From Triangularia verruculosa (taxonomy: Eukaryota; Ascomycota; Sordariomycetes; Sordariales; Podosporaceae): a stretch of 64,000 nt of DNA. Below, piece after piece: positions 44,549 to 55,898 of the stretch. The notes below the pieces were generated by a model, which saw only the letters and a list, made by a program, of their open reading frames with translations, did not search any database and was not told where the DNA came from. The stretch lies in the NCBI GenBank assembly GCA_033296885.1, contig MU863916.1, positions 1 through 64,000 of the forward strand. Direction: 5' to 3'. Numbering within the stretch: the first letter of the stretch is position 1; every line of letters starts with the position of its first letter. Both the position numbers and the translations under genes were made by a program.

Positions 44549-45770
44549 CTTTTTGGTGATGGGTGATGGTGGTGCTGTTTCAAGCAAGGTTGGTACAGCG
44601 AATGGTGTTATGTACAAGTATTGAAGCTGAACTGAACTGATGTACAATACAGAAAAGAAAAATCTCAATCATCTACAAGAAGGCGGGAATGCCTTCTTGT
44701 ATTCAACTCACTTTAGCCATTGGTTCTACTGAAACATGGAATGACCATCCAAGGAACACAGCCAAACAGAAAAAAACGAGGTCGACGTCATCAGACTTCT
44801 TCTGCCCAGCCTTGATCGTCTTTTCTCAGCCATGCCATGCGGTGAACCGACGGGAAATCGGCATGGGCAGTGAAGCTTGGCCAACCAGAAGAAAGCCCAG
44901 TGCCAGCATCTTGCGCAAGGTGTGAATGTCTGAGACTGAAGTGTGATTGGCAATCGGGGCTGATGACGTAGCAAAAGAATCCGGGGGGACAGGGGGACAG
45001 GGGGGGGGGCTGTGTCACAATTGGGCTCTTGGCATACTCACCTTCCATCCAGCATGGCTTGGCAAGAACGGGACCCTGTTTTTAGTGTAGCAGCCGTCAT
45101 GGTTTTTCCATCTGGTTTGTTTTCTTGAACGTGGTTGAGGAAAAAAGTGAGATCATGCTTTTCTTGGGCGTTCGTTGGAAAAGGAGATGGGTATCAACGA
45201 TGTTGGTGTTTGACAGATGGACTGTGCATGTAGTGTATGCAGGGACTAGAGATCTCACGGTCGAACTTCAGCTTTTGGTTGCGGCTAGTGCTGTGAGCTG
45301 TCAGTAAGACATCAAGACGCTAGTTACCTAGTCTTTCATTCTGTCAACAAAAATCTGTCTAGCTGCGGTGCGAAGAAGGGTGGCTGTTGATGGCTTGGTG
45401 CCACGCGTCGCTGGAGATGGTTCGAAGGCAGTGTGACCAGCCACAACCACACGTATTCATATCTCGTAATATAATCCGGGCTTCTATTGTATCTGTCCAG
45501 ATCCTAGTGGGCTGAAAAAGCTGGGATGGTTAGTGATGAGAGTTCAGATGGAGTATTAAGAATGTCAGCACAGCATCTTTCATCTGAGCTTCAAGTAGGG
45601 GCAAAATGCTTAAATCCATAATAACAAAAGCTCGGATGGGCCACCCATGTTTTTCTCACTCTGAAAGGCTCTTCAGCAGCAAACGCCCTATATGCAAGTA
45701 ACATAACCCATGAGTAATTAACCGTTATATCCATCTCGATCCCACCCATAAAATACACCCTCATGATCAA
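44549..45770. other. Upstream region of SUR7-like gene, with hairpin
   Basis: This lies upstream of the SUR7-like gene and downstream of the DUF3433 gene. A perfect inverted repeat is at 44674-44701. A G-run follows near 44985-45010. No gene is seen. Confidence 0.5.
44674..44701. repeat. Perfect inverted repeat (11-bp arms)
   Basis: The arms TACAAGAAGGC and GCCTTCTTGTA flank the 6-nt centre GGGAAT, 126 bp upstream of the SUR7-like start codon. The element could fold as a hairpin in the leader RNA or be a dimeric binding site. Confidence 0.8.
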
Positions 45771-48371
45771 CTACAGCCAATTCCTATCTTCCTCCTCCCA
45801 CGGCCTCGTAGCCCTGCTGTAATCATACCCAACCCTCCACTCACTCAGCAGCTCCTCCTCATCCACTCCGCAATGGCTCTGCCCATCTCTCCCCCTGAAC
45901 CAGCCCAACCCATACTGCTTCCCCACGCCCTCCAGCCACTGCTCCATCTTCCTATTCCCGAACTTGGCCGTCCCGACAAAGTCATAGAGCATCTTGCTCT
46001 GGTGGATATAAGCCAAAACACTGGCAATGGTATTGGGCTGTCTAGGCAGGAAAACTCTCCGGCGCTTGAGATGAGTGATGATGCTCAGCACTCCCATATA
46101 AAGAAGAATAAGCAACGCAAGCGTGAAACTGATCCAGAAAGACGGAATGGTTTCCTGACCAGCGTTGAGATCTGATGACGGCGAGGGAGCGGCATTTGGG
46201 TTGGTACTGGCAATAAAGACACGTCCTTCGACCGTAGCGAGGGACGTGACTAGAACAGTAAGGATTTCTGTCAGAACGGTACCGAATCCGACAAAAAAGA
46301 CCAGCCAGTGTCTGTTGATCAGGCCGCGAATGGCTACCCAGCCGAATGGCATTGCGGTGTAGTCCAGCGTCAGGGTTTTCGGAGTTGCGTGCCGCTGAGA
46401 CAAGATGAAGTATGGCTCCATTTGCCGAACATCGGTCTCGAGAGCACCCCAAGAGAGCTTGATGCAGACGGCTAGGACCGTGATGAGCCATGGAGCTCGA
46501 TCAGTCAAGGCTGTGGCCGGGGTAAAGAGGAAGATAGGAATCAAGGCGATAAAAGCAAATATTCCAGATATCAAGGGGTAGGCGCCGACTGGGCGGAGCA
46601 TCATCGGGTGTGGGTTGCCAGAAAGATGATTCGTGGTGTATTTCTCACGTTCTTGAATCGATGGGGGATTGGTGTCATCTGGCGCAAGGCTGGAGTTGCG
46701 AAGAACGTAGCGGTGGTCCTTGAGTCTGCTGTGAATGTCCTGGTGGGTGGCAACATCCATATCTTTGAAGTCCATTAGAATGTGGCTAACTGTTGCCATG
46801 GCGGCGACACCGGCGATACCCTTGACGTCCGCTAGTAGCCCGGACCGGCGGGCTTGAAGTTGATAAAAGAGGACGGAGCCAAAGACGGCAATGATGACAA
46901 GCAGTGTCGTCAGGAGCCGAGACCACACGTGGTGAATTAGAATACTCTTCTCTATGTTGGGGTTGTCAAGGCGAGTGTCGCGGTCAGGGGATATAATCAA
47001 CGAAGCTGCTCCGAGTGCAGGCACCAGTGTGTTGGCAAGCAGACTGGCGGTCGATGATACAGCTACAGCGTAGTGTTTGCAGTGGATGGCTCGAAATGGG
47101 CGCAACCAGACAAACTGTGTTAAATACTCCACGTTGATGGACTCATCTGCCAACGCTCCCCCTTCCTTGGAAAGCTGGTAGAACGGCTCAAGGCGCATGA
47201 CATCAAAGTTGGTAATCTGCCACATGACACCATATGTTACCGCGATCGCCATGGGAAGGAACTTGACGGCAAAGTACTGGGCGGTCGAGATGTCGTTTGG
47301 CGTTCGAAATCTGACCAAGGCGTCTTGTGTAGAGCTTTGGTATAGGAGCTCGACAGAAACAGCCATACCAACCGACAGGATGATCAACCAAGCCAAGTAC
47401 GGCCATCGCATAGAAAATGGCCTCCAGTTGGGCTGCGGGTAGAAGACCTCGGTTTTGTTGGCGGTCGTTGGAAATGTTGTCTGTCGCATGATGAACTGCC
47501 CCGGCTCGTCTTCAGCGTTTGGGTCATGACCACCGACAAGACTGAGATCAAACTTGGAATGAGCGGCGGTATCTTCCGTCATAACCACTTCGATGACCTC
47601 CCCGCGTTTATTGGCCTCATATTGGGCAAGTCTCTTCACAGTGTCGTGCCGGGATATACGTTTGCTGTGTCTGGAGACGGAGAAAGTGCGACTCAAGGGT
47701 CGTTCGGCCACAGGACTGGATGCCAGCAGATCAGTTTCTGTGACAGTCGCTTCCGCTTTGATGCCCTTCCCCAAGCCACCTGTCAGTTTGCCCTGTGCTT
47801 CTTGCTCCTGTAAAGCCTTCATAAATTCTTCATCAGCTTTTGTCACTGGACCCAAGACGCTGCTGACATCAAATGTTGGCACTGTCGATACCCGGGCTCC
47901 AGGCGTTGGCGTTTCCTCACCGCCTAATGGAGCAGCAGACTGCATTAAACCCAGGTCAATGCCGTCTTCTTCCTCTGGGATAGCTTCGTGACGTCTTTGT
48001 TGCTGCCTCTGGGCAAAACTAGGACCGGAATTTTGGGGTGGCACTATGAGTGTAGGTGATGATACCGGCTCATATGCACTGCCGCCATGACCCATGAACG
48101 ACGCCCATCCCGTTGACGCTCCTCCGTATGTGTGTCCAACATCGTCAGCTGAACCATACGGACGTTTCCCAAACTGTTGTCGAAGGTTATCGTCAGACTG
48201 GAGTGACACCAGAGAGGGCCGTGGCGGGATAATGGCCCCTGTCTCGTCGCGAAAGTTGTCAAAATCGGTAATGTCGGACACAGTAGATATCCTGCTAATG
48301 GAACCTGAGGTGGCAGAGCGAAGAGGTGGTCTTGGTCTCGGTGGGTAAGGGGGATCCATCGCCGGGATCAT
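45771..48371 (-). CDS. DUF3433 multi-span membrane protein
   Basis: An uninterrupted frame of 866 residues; ATG 48371, with an alternative at 48359 (MDPPYPPRPRP). Residues 1-310 are cytosolic-looking, Pro/Ser-rich and charged. Transmembrane segments begin at about 320 (YLAWLIILSVGMAVSVELLY). Two DUF3433 units follow, each holding a related signature: RLEPFYQLSKEGGALADESI near 394, and QMEPYFILSQRHATPKTLTL near 655. Further helices include TTLLVIIAVFGSVLFY, SGIFAFIALIPIFLF and SFTLALLILLYMGVLSII. The last 100 residues are soluble (QSKMLYDFVGTAKFG). The family is fungal and without known function. Databases sometimes carry a wrong purine-synthesis name for such proteins; nothing in this sequence supports it. 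Confidence 0.85.
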   Translation of the reverse strand: MIPAMDPPYPPRPRPPLRSATSGSISRISTVSDITDFDNFRDETGAIIPPRPSLVSLQSDDNLRQQFGKRPYGSADDVGHTYGGASTGWASFMGHGGSAYEPVSSPTLIVPPQNSGPSFAQRQQQRRHEAIPEEEDGIDLGLMQSAAPLGGEETPTPGARVSTVPTFDVSSVLGPVTKADEEFMKALQEQEAQGKLTGGLGKGIKAEATVTETDLLASSPVAERPLSRTFSVSRHSKRISRHDTVKRLAQYEANKRGEVIEVVMTEDTAAHSKFDLSLVGGHDPNAEDEPGQFIMRQTTFPTTANKTEVFYPQPNWRPFSMRWPYLAWLIILSVGMAVSVELLYQSSTQDALVRFRTPNDISTAQYFAVKFLPMAIAVTYGVMWQITNFDVMRLEPFYQLSKEGGALADESINVEYLTQFVWLRPFRAIHCKHYAVAVSSTASLLANTLVPALGAASLIISPDRDTRLDNPNIEKSILIHHVWSRLLTTLLVIIAVFGSVLFYQLQARRSGLLADVKGIAGVAAMATVSHILMDFKDMDVATHQDIHSRLKDHRYVLRNSSLAPDDTNPPSIQEREKYTTNHLSGNPHPMMLRPVGAYPLISGIFAFIALIPIFLFTPATALTDRAPWLITVLAVCIKLSWGALETDVRQMEPYFILSQRHATPKTLTLDYTAMPFGWVAIRGLINRHWLVFFVGFGTVLTEILTVLVTSLATVEGRVFIASTNPNAAPSPSSDLNAGQETIPSFWISFTLALLILLYMGVLSIITHLKRRRVFLPRQPNTIASVLAYIHQSKMLYDFVGTAKFGNRKMEQWLEGVGKQYGLGWFRGRDGQSHCGVDEEELLSEWRVGYDYSRATRPWEEEDRNWL

Positions 48372-51130
48372 GACATGGTAATCGACTCAGGTTCGCAAGA
48401 AGAGGAATGAGTGACAAAAAGGAAGACAAAAGGACAGAGGTGAGCTCGGGCCAGGAGTGGTGATGGCAAGGCTCCAATGCCGAGGAGGGACGATATGCAA
48501 GTCCAGGCGCTTCAAAGGCCAGGTACCAGTGCGGCTGAGCTCAAGATGTCTTCCAAGTGGTCCAAGTGGTGCCTGGGGACCCTCCACTTAGGGACGGAAA
48601 GGACCAAAGGAGGTCTCGGTCGGGAGCCCGATAGGGCTGAAGGACGATTGGCTGTGTCGATCAGCTCACAAGATTTGCCGCGTGGATTCCGTCTTGGGTC
48701 TTGTTGCTGATTGCTCTCCTGGAGCCTCATCTCATGAGAAAGAACGTGAAGGTGAAGAGCGCATGGCATCCTGAGAAGGCATATATTCCTCATGCGAACA
48801 CCCCGGCGCGGGATAAGCATGAATGCTTGATTCCAGAGCCATGGTGGGGGAGATGTTGCAGATTGCTGATCACAGGCGCGGTGTTCTGTTGCATTGGGGT
48901 CTAAAAGCTTAGAAACCTGGGGGCCAAGAGATTCCACAGCGGCTTCCCAGCGGGTCTGGCCGTGATGACTTGTCCAACGTCGTCTTCTCCCCTCTTCAAC
49001 CCCCATGAGCAACGTTGACATAAATATTCCCTCTGTATGTCTCAACAAGATCTTGTTTCATCAACGGCGCTGCAACATGCAAATCGTTCCGACGTCACCA
49101 ATATGGGCAATGTTGCGGGCATCGCCTATTAATAGCCAATCGAGTTGCAAGGTTGCAGTTGAGGCCCCCACCGACTACCCGAATATCAGCGTTCTACGCC
49201 GCAGTATTGCTGACGGCATCACACCCCAACGCCGTTGCCTCTGTTTCGTTGGATTGGTTCATTTGACCAGTAGAATGGCACGTTATACGATGCTTTTCTC
49301 GTGTACCCTGAACTTTCTACTCTTCAAGTCAAGCAAGCTCTCGACATCTTATCCATATCGCTGTTGAAGCGTGCGCATGCCTTATTGTAGTCCCTCTTCG
49401 TTTTGAGGCGCTTATGCCGAGATTAAAGGTATCGTTAGATTTGGTTTGATGGCCCTTGACGCCTCCATTGCTTGTAGTTCTCCTGACATCCTGAAATCCT
49501 AGTCATCACTTGATCTTCTAAGGGTTAGGGTCCAATGTCGCTCTTGTCACATGCGCCATCTGCCGCAAAACTGCCCCTCCGCCTATCGATAAGCAAGGCC
49601 AGAACCCCGCAATGTCCCTGTCTCTGCGGCTTGTGGGTCTGCGCTCGAGATGTCATTGACAGGTCGTCTTCAATCAATTGAAGTCAATGGCAGCATGGAA
49701 CCCGGTCGGAGAAACGTCCAACGGCTAACTATGGTCCAAGACCTTCACACACACCTCAAAGTCGGGAACGGACGAACCAACCTACCATGTCGGCGGCCGT
49801 TGGCACGTTGCACACACGTTTTCCACGGGATGTCTCCGAGCGATAATTAGATAGCGCTTCCCCAAATCGGGAGTTGATTGTGATTTCTAAGCACATCAGG
49901 GACACCGATGCCGAAGTCCATAGCTCAGGCCAGGCAGATACCCCGAGACCCCTTGGGTTCTATAGACAATACAATTTCTTGTTTTCATTATTCAGCTCCC
50001 ACACGGTCAGTCATCGTGGATCGAGGGTCGTCCGATGGACCGAAGTGTCAGTCTCTCTGGACTCCACCAGTGCAAAGCTTAAAAAAACACTCGGGGTTGA
50101 TGATTTCCCCAGGTCTCCAGAGTCTGGAAAGGGGAGCAAAATGGCATCCCCCGCTGTCGGAAAGAAGTGGATAGCCCCATTGTTCTCTCTTAAGAAAGTC
50201 CCTTGTTGGGGTTTTGCCGCCTGCCAGCGCGAAAAATTTAAGCAGTCCTGAAACCACGTCTTTTTTTTTCATTTTTATTGCCGCGGGATATTATATATAT
50301 ATTTATATATAAATATCGGACTGCTGAAGAGGAGGGTCCCTCTCTGGCAAGACAGGCTATCCCGACCTGTAACTTTCAACTCAATTCTCACCAATTTCTG
50401 CTCATGTTTTTTTTCAACATCAACAACTAAATACACCACACTCCCCACCTTTTTCAATTGCGAATTGCCTTATACCGTGCCTCCCGACGGCTCACAGACG
50501 AACCCCCAACCCATTGCAGCACATTTGGCCCAGTTGTGGTCAAGAACGATTGCGTGCTCTGGATGACGCCTTTGCTACCTGCATACTACAACAAGACGCC
50601 AACAGCGTCATACACTCTGATTCGGCTGCCGCTGCCCGCCAAGCTGTAACGAATAGCTGCAAGGCTGCGAATTGGACGTGGGGTGTTCCTGGGGGAAGCA
50701 CACCAGCTACACGCATTCTCTGACGCTCACGCAGTGCATAGCACCATCGTTCCGGAAATAGAGAAGGGCGTCTGGGAGCAGTGAGGGGAGGATAGGGGGA
50801 AAGGTTGAAAAGAAGGGATCTGGGGTCAAAAACGGGAGTAGCATCTTTCGTTTTGCCTCTGACATCCCGTTCTGGTGATAGCATCACTGAGCTGTCGCAA
50901 AGACGAGATTTGAGAGTGAAACTCTTATTCAAGTCTTTTGCCTCCCGTACAACCAACACACAGACACACACACTCTAACTCGGTCTCTCCGTCACGACGC
51001 CATCCTTCAAGGATTCCGGATTTACACGGCTCACATCGATCTCAAACCTGTGGGATCGATCTTGTCGGAATAATTGAGCCCTAACTCTCGTGACGATACA
51101 CGCACATCCCGGCACTCCGTTTCGTAAACC
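48372..51130. promoter_or_regulatory. Long divergent intergenic region, DUF3433 gene / glutamate-cysteine ligase
   Basis: Almost 2.8 kb between divergent starts. It holds AGGGTTAGGGT (telomere-type) at 49521-49531, an AT-only near-palindrome at 50285-50317, and CCAAT-like GCCAATCGAG near 49133. Frames of up to 178 codons occur on both strands, but none has a domain. A TCTCACC/AATTTC-rich leader precedes the ligase start. Confidence 0.45.
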
Positions 51131-53504
51131 ATGGGTCTCTTGTGCGTATAGCCCGCTTTATATCCTCTCCAACCACCCATACACATCTCACACACCGCTT
51201 CGATCTCGTGTATGTATGGCGTCATGCTGATTTTCTGCAAAGGGCGCTGGGAACAGCTCTGGATTGGCCAGAAGCGAAGACGAGGGCACACCATGTCAGG
51301 GCGTGGGGTATCAAGGTGAGCCAGATATTTCCGTGTTATGACGGCGCCTGCTCCCGGGATGAGCCGGGTTTTTCTGGAGATCTGGCGCTGACACTTGCTT
51401 TTGTCTGGTAGCAATTGCTGGAAATATGGAACAAGGCCAAGGTCAAAGAACGCGATGCTATGCTTTGGGGTGACGAGGTATGTCACAGTTGCGGTACTGG
51501 TTTTTGTGCGCTGGTACTGACACGGTTTTCAGGTCGAGTACCTTGTCGTGACGTATTCCAAAGACGAACCCAAGGTCCTGCTGTCCTTGAGACAGGCTGA
51601 TATTCTCGCTGCTTTGGCCGATGACAAGACTCTGGCCAAGGAGGTTACACCTCCTGCGTCGCCTGGTGGGACAAAACCAAAGTAAGGGAAACGGTAGCAC
51701 TGCTGAAGCGCTTTATGCTAACAGATAGCAGGGAGAAGTATCCATCTCCGGTCTTTCATCCCGAGTTCGGACGGTTCATGCTCGAAGCTACCCCCGGGAA
51801 ACCATGGGGTATCGACTTCAAGGAGCTCTTACATGTCGAGCCGGACATGAAACTCAGGTACGGTGCACACTCATCTACACCACATGCTTGTTTCTAACAC
51901 AACACAGGCGGGCAATTGCAAAGGATCACATGTTGCCCAACGAATACCCAATCACCCTGACGACCTTCCCAAGAATAGGTAGCCCAGGCGTGTTTACTGA
52001 CCCTCATTACCCAGTCTCGGGTCCAAAACTGAGGTCACAATTCGTCCCCGATGAAATCGCCAATCCCCACATTCGTTTCCCTACTCTGGCGGCCAACATC
52101 CGATCTCGGCGTGGCCGCAAGGTGCAGGTAAACGTACCTGTATTCAGAGATGAGAACACACCATGGCCATGGAAGGATCCTACCGTCAACTATGATCTTC
52201 ACAACTGGCCCGAGGATGGCGATGTCCGCAATGGCGCTGCCCCAGACAACTTCATCCACATGGACGCCATGGCCTTCGGCATGGGCTCCTGCTGTCTTCA
52301 GATCACCTTCCAAGCAAAGAATATCACCGAAGGCAGAAAAATGTACGACCAATTATCACCACTCGGCCCTATTCTCCTGGCCTTGACAGCCGCTACTCCA
52401 ATCTACAAGGGCTTCCTTGCCGACACCGATGTGAGGTGGAACCAGATCAGCAAAGCTGTCGACGACCGCACCGCTGAGGAACTCGGCGAGAAGCCTCTTC
52501 AAAACGACCGCTGGAGAATTCCCAAATCGAGATATGCCTCCAACTCGACCTACATCTCCGAGGACCCACGGCTAAGGGAAGAGTACCTCGATCCCAACCT
52601 CGTTATCGATCCCGAGATCAAGCAGCAGCTCCTTGACGGCGGCATGGACGACCGCCTCGCCACCCACTTTGCCCATCTCTTCATCCGCGACCCCATTGTC
52701 ATCTTCAACGAAGACTTGGAGGTCCTCGATCTCTCCAAGACCGACCACTTTGAGAACATTCAAAGCACCAACTGGCAGCACATGCGTTTCAAGCCTCCCC
52801 CAGCAGACAACAACATTGGCTGGAGGGTAGAGTTCAGGCCAATGGAGATCCAAATCACCGACTTTGAAAACGCAGCATTTTCGGTCTTCATGGTGCTCAT
52901 CACGAGAGTGATCCTGTCGTTCGATCTCAACTTTTACATCCCCATCACCAAAGTCGACGAAAACATGGAAACAGCCCACAAGCGCGACGCCGTCCTCCAA
53001 GAGAAATTCTGGTTCAGACGGAACCTCTTCTCCTCCCGGCCGTCCAGGGGTTCTGGTTCTGGCACTACCACCCCTCGCTCTGGAGGCGGCAGCCGTGCGA
53101 ACTCCCGCCCGCCATCACCTATTGGCCCGGTAGAGGACGAGTACAAGCTCATGACCGTCAACGAGATCATCAACGGTGAGGATGACGACGGTGAATTCCC
53201 GGGGTTGATCCCCCTTGTGGAAAGCTACCTTGACTCGGTCAATGTGGACGTCGCGACGAGGTGTCAATTGGCGAGGTACTTGGATCTGATCAGGAAGAGG
53301 GCGAATGGAGAGCTGTGGACGGCGGCGAAGTGGATTAGGGAGTTTGTCAAGGGGCATGAAGGGTATGAAAAGGATAGTGTGGTGAGCGAGGAGGTGAATA
53401 AGGATTTGGTGGGCAAGGTTATTGAGATTGGGGAGAGGGAGGCCAAGGGTGAGGGGTTCAGGGGGCTGGGTGCGGGGGTTGAGAAGTTGTTAGGCGGTTT
53501 TTAG
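51131..53504 (+). CDS. gsh1: Glutamate-cysteine ligase catalytic subunit, six exons
   Basis: Exons 51131-51141, 51243-51315, 51412-51477, 51533-51681, 51729-51857 and 51908-53504 give 674 residues, close to yeast Gsh1 (678). The start MGLLALGTALDWPEAKTRAH is the classic eukaryotic N-terminus and shows that the first exon is only 11 nt. The spliced protein continues EQLLEIWNKAK-type helices, LWGDEVEYLVV (Glu ligands of the metal/ATP site), HPEFGRFMLEATPGKPW, FPRIGSPG, and IHMDAMAFGMGSCCLQITFQ, a conserved glutamate/cysteine-binding region. GWRVEFRPMEIQITDFENAA ends the core. The enzyme makes gamma-glutamylcysteine, the first and limiting step of glutathione synthesis, in the cytosol. A Ser/Gly-rich insert lies near residues 515-545. 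Confidence 0.95.
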
Positions 53505-54031
53505 GGGAGGAGGGCAAGTAATAGGGGTTGGCTGGGTTATATATACGTTTCTAGAGTCATCATATACGTTTGTTTCGCTGTGTCGTGGCTATGGGTGAGC
53601 GATGGGTGGTGGTGTGGCTGTTTGCTTTTCAGCTTTGTAGATTTGTTGCGAGACAGAGTAGATGGGAGGCAATTGTGCTGCTTTACTATACACACATTGA
53701 ACTTGCATTTTATCTTTACAGCTGAGTGGAGTCTTTAGTGACTGGTACGCTTTCAAGGCTTAGATTCGAGGCTTTGTGCAGTGCTTCGTGAAGAAAGAAA
53801 ACACACATGTCGGTGCTCAGGGTCTTGAGAGTCATGAAATACCTTAACATGTCTCTTCATCATAATAACTCCGTTTAAAATGGTATTCGATCCAATAGAG
53901 CTTTGGCAAACAAAAACAAAAACACGGAACTGCTCCAAGGTTAACATGGCGCACTTTAAACCCGATATCCCCAACTCCACGCTCTAAAATCCAGAAAAAT
54001 GCTCTTCTCCCTCTCCAACATGCCCACAACC
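53505..54031. other. Convergent 3' flanks, no gene seen
   Basis: Short AT-leaning stretch between the ligase and OMA1 stop codons, with TATATATACG twice near 53540-53570. Two short minus-strand frames here are not supported. Confidence 0.5.
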
Positions 54032-55249
54032 TCACCACCCCATGACGATAACCCCACCCCTCTCCAACGCCCTCAAAAACGCCTCCGCCGTCGACCCCGT
54101 AGTGCTACAATCACTCTCCGCCCTCTTCCTCATCGCCTCCGGCATCCACTCCTGAATCTTCTTGATCCTATTCGCATTACTCGGATGCGTGCTCGCCCAC
54201 TCCGGCACATCCACCCCCCCCCTCTCCACCTCCCTCCTCCCCACCGTCTCCATCGCCCCCCAAAACCCAACCGCCTCCCTCGGATCAAAGCACGCCTCGC
54301 TCATCATCATCAACCCAATATAATCCGCCTCCGTCTCCTGCAACCTACTCATCGGATTCCCAAACGTAACATCAATCACGCTCGTGCCAAACCACCCCGC
54401 TATCAACGGCCCAATCCCAATCACCCCCCCCAACAGCAACAAACTAAACAAAAAAATATTCTTCCCAATATCCTGCGACAACCGCTCCCCAAAGTGCCCC
54501 GCCACATTATGCGCAATCTCATGCCCCAACACCGTAGCCAGCGCACTATCGCTTCTCGCCAGATTCAAAATCCCGCTAAACACAAAAACTTTGCCCCCAG
54601 GTAAGACAAACGCATTGGCTTGATTTGGCGCGTTAATCACAAAAATCTCCCAGTCTTGATCCGCGCCCATATTACCGCTAAAGGGAATCAACCGTTGCAT
54701 TACTCTGCGCACACGGACTGTCCGGGGGTCCCATTCCGGTAGTATTCTTGCTCCTTGGTCTTCCAGTTCGATGAGTAATCGCTTGTAGGACATCTCGGCG
54801 ACGGATTGTAACGTGGAGGAGTTGGGAGCGTAGACGTTGAACCGAGTGCGGTTGGAGACGGGGACGGTCTCTAGGTTGGAAAAGTAAAAGAGGAGGCCGG
54901 CGGTGGTGGCGATGAGGATGACGGCGCGGGTGGTGATTTTGGAGGGGCCGCGGAGGGGTTTGGCGGCTTGGAGGCGGATGTAGTGGTCGTTGTTGTAGGT
55001 TCTGTAACTGTATGGGTTGCGGGAGGAGGACTGGGTGTAGGGGTTGCGGTTGTGGGGGATGATGCGCTGGTGGATTTCCTCGTCTTCCGGGGGGGGTTTG
55101 CCGGTGGAGGAGGACCATCTTGGTTGGGGTGGTGGTGGGAATATTGGTCGGGATGGTGAGGTTGGTGTTGGCTTCTGGTGTGGGAGGTGGGAGAGGATTC
55201 GGGATGCGGAGGGCGGTCGGAGTCGCGGTGGTCGTCGGAGGAGGAACAT
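54032..55249 (-). CDS. oma1: Mitochondrial metalloendopeptidase OMA1
   Basis: A single exon of 405 residues. The frame is open to 55297, but that codon is TTG; the ATG at 55249 begins MFLLRRPPRLRPPSASRILS, a good mitochondrial presequence. A short transmembrane segment is near residues 105-125 (VILIATTAGLLFYF). The M48 zinc-protease signature LGHEIAHNVAGHFGERLS lies near residue 240, with H-E-x-x-H, and the third ligand Glu is in QETEADYIGL near 305. A second hydrophobic stretch (FLFSLLLLGGVIGIGPLIAG) follows the active site. OMA1 is an inner-membrane stress-activated protease for quality control and, in animals, OPA1 cleavage. It lies opposite the ligase gene, tail to tail. Confidence 0.92.
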   Translation of the reverse strand: MFLLRRPPRLRPPSASRILSHLPHQKPTPTSPSRPIFPPPPQPRWSSSTGKPPPEDEEIHQRIIPHNRNPYTQSSSRNPYSYRTYNNDHYIRLQAAKPLRGPSKITTRAVILIATTAGLLFYFSNLETVPVSNRTRFNVYAPNSSTLQSVAEMSYKRLLIELEDQGARILPEWDPRTVRVRRVMQRLIPFSGNMGADQDWEIFVINAPNQANAFVLPGGKVFVFSGILNLARSDSALATVLGHEIAHNVAGHFGERLSQDIGKNIFLFSLLLLGGVIGIGPLIAGWFGTSVIDVTFGNPMSRLQETEADYIGLMMMSEACFDPREAVGFWGAMETVGRREVERGGVDVPEWASTHPSNANRIKKIQEWMPEAMRKRAESDCSTTGSTAEAFLRALERGGVIVMGW

Positions 55250-55898
55250 GATTGCGGGAGTCGATCCAGGAATAGGATCTGAAATCGGGATCTTCAAGCC
55301 GTTGGAGATAATAGATCGTTAGGTGTTAGCTACGGTGGTGTACTGGTACGGGTTGAATGGTGGGGTCGTTGCTGAGAGAGCTCCCACATGAGGGAGGTCA
55401 TTGGCATGTGCTCGACACGTATGTCGTTATCTTATCTTATGCGTGCACCAGTTGTGCATAAATACTTTGTGCAGCCAACCACAACCTCTAGATAATCAGT
55501 CAGCTGGTTCGCCATGTTCAGCCAATTCTTGACCATAATACCTACGAAGATCCTACCTTTAAAATTCCGGCCCAAGTGCGCTTTTGTTACAGGTGGTATT
55601 TGGCAGAATGCAGTCCCGTTTTGGTGTTCAGCCCGGCCTATAGTATCACGATCGGGGCCGTCATTTCAATGCATTTGATCTCCCGCTCCGTCTTGGTGTT
55701 GGAAGTGAGCGCCGGCTATGTCGGGTTGTTCATCATTTCGAGGAACAGAGCGGCATTCTTCGTCAGGTATCTCGATAGAATCCAATATTTCTACATCTCC
55801 TGTTGACTTACACTGCTGCTCTCTGACCAAACAAGCCACACTCTCTCAATTGACCACCTCATATTTTAAGTAAAAGTTCTACAGCATCACCTTATAGC
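55250..55898. promoter_or_regulatory. Divergent promoter region, OMA1 / small ORF
   Basis: 649 bp between OMA1 (minus) and the ORF at 55899 (plus). The leader side of the ORF has TTTTAAGTAAAAG. A short 76-codon frame (55576-55806) shows no domain. Nothing else stands out. Confidence 0.4.

Noticed and set aside
54032..55297. Longer OMA1 starting at 55297
   Set aside because: The first codon there is TTG, and the ATG at 55249 gives a clean mitochondrial presequence.
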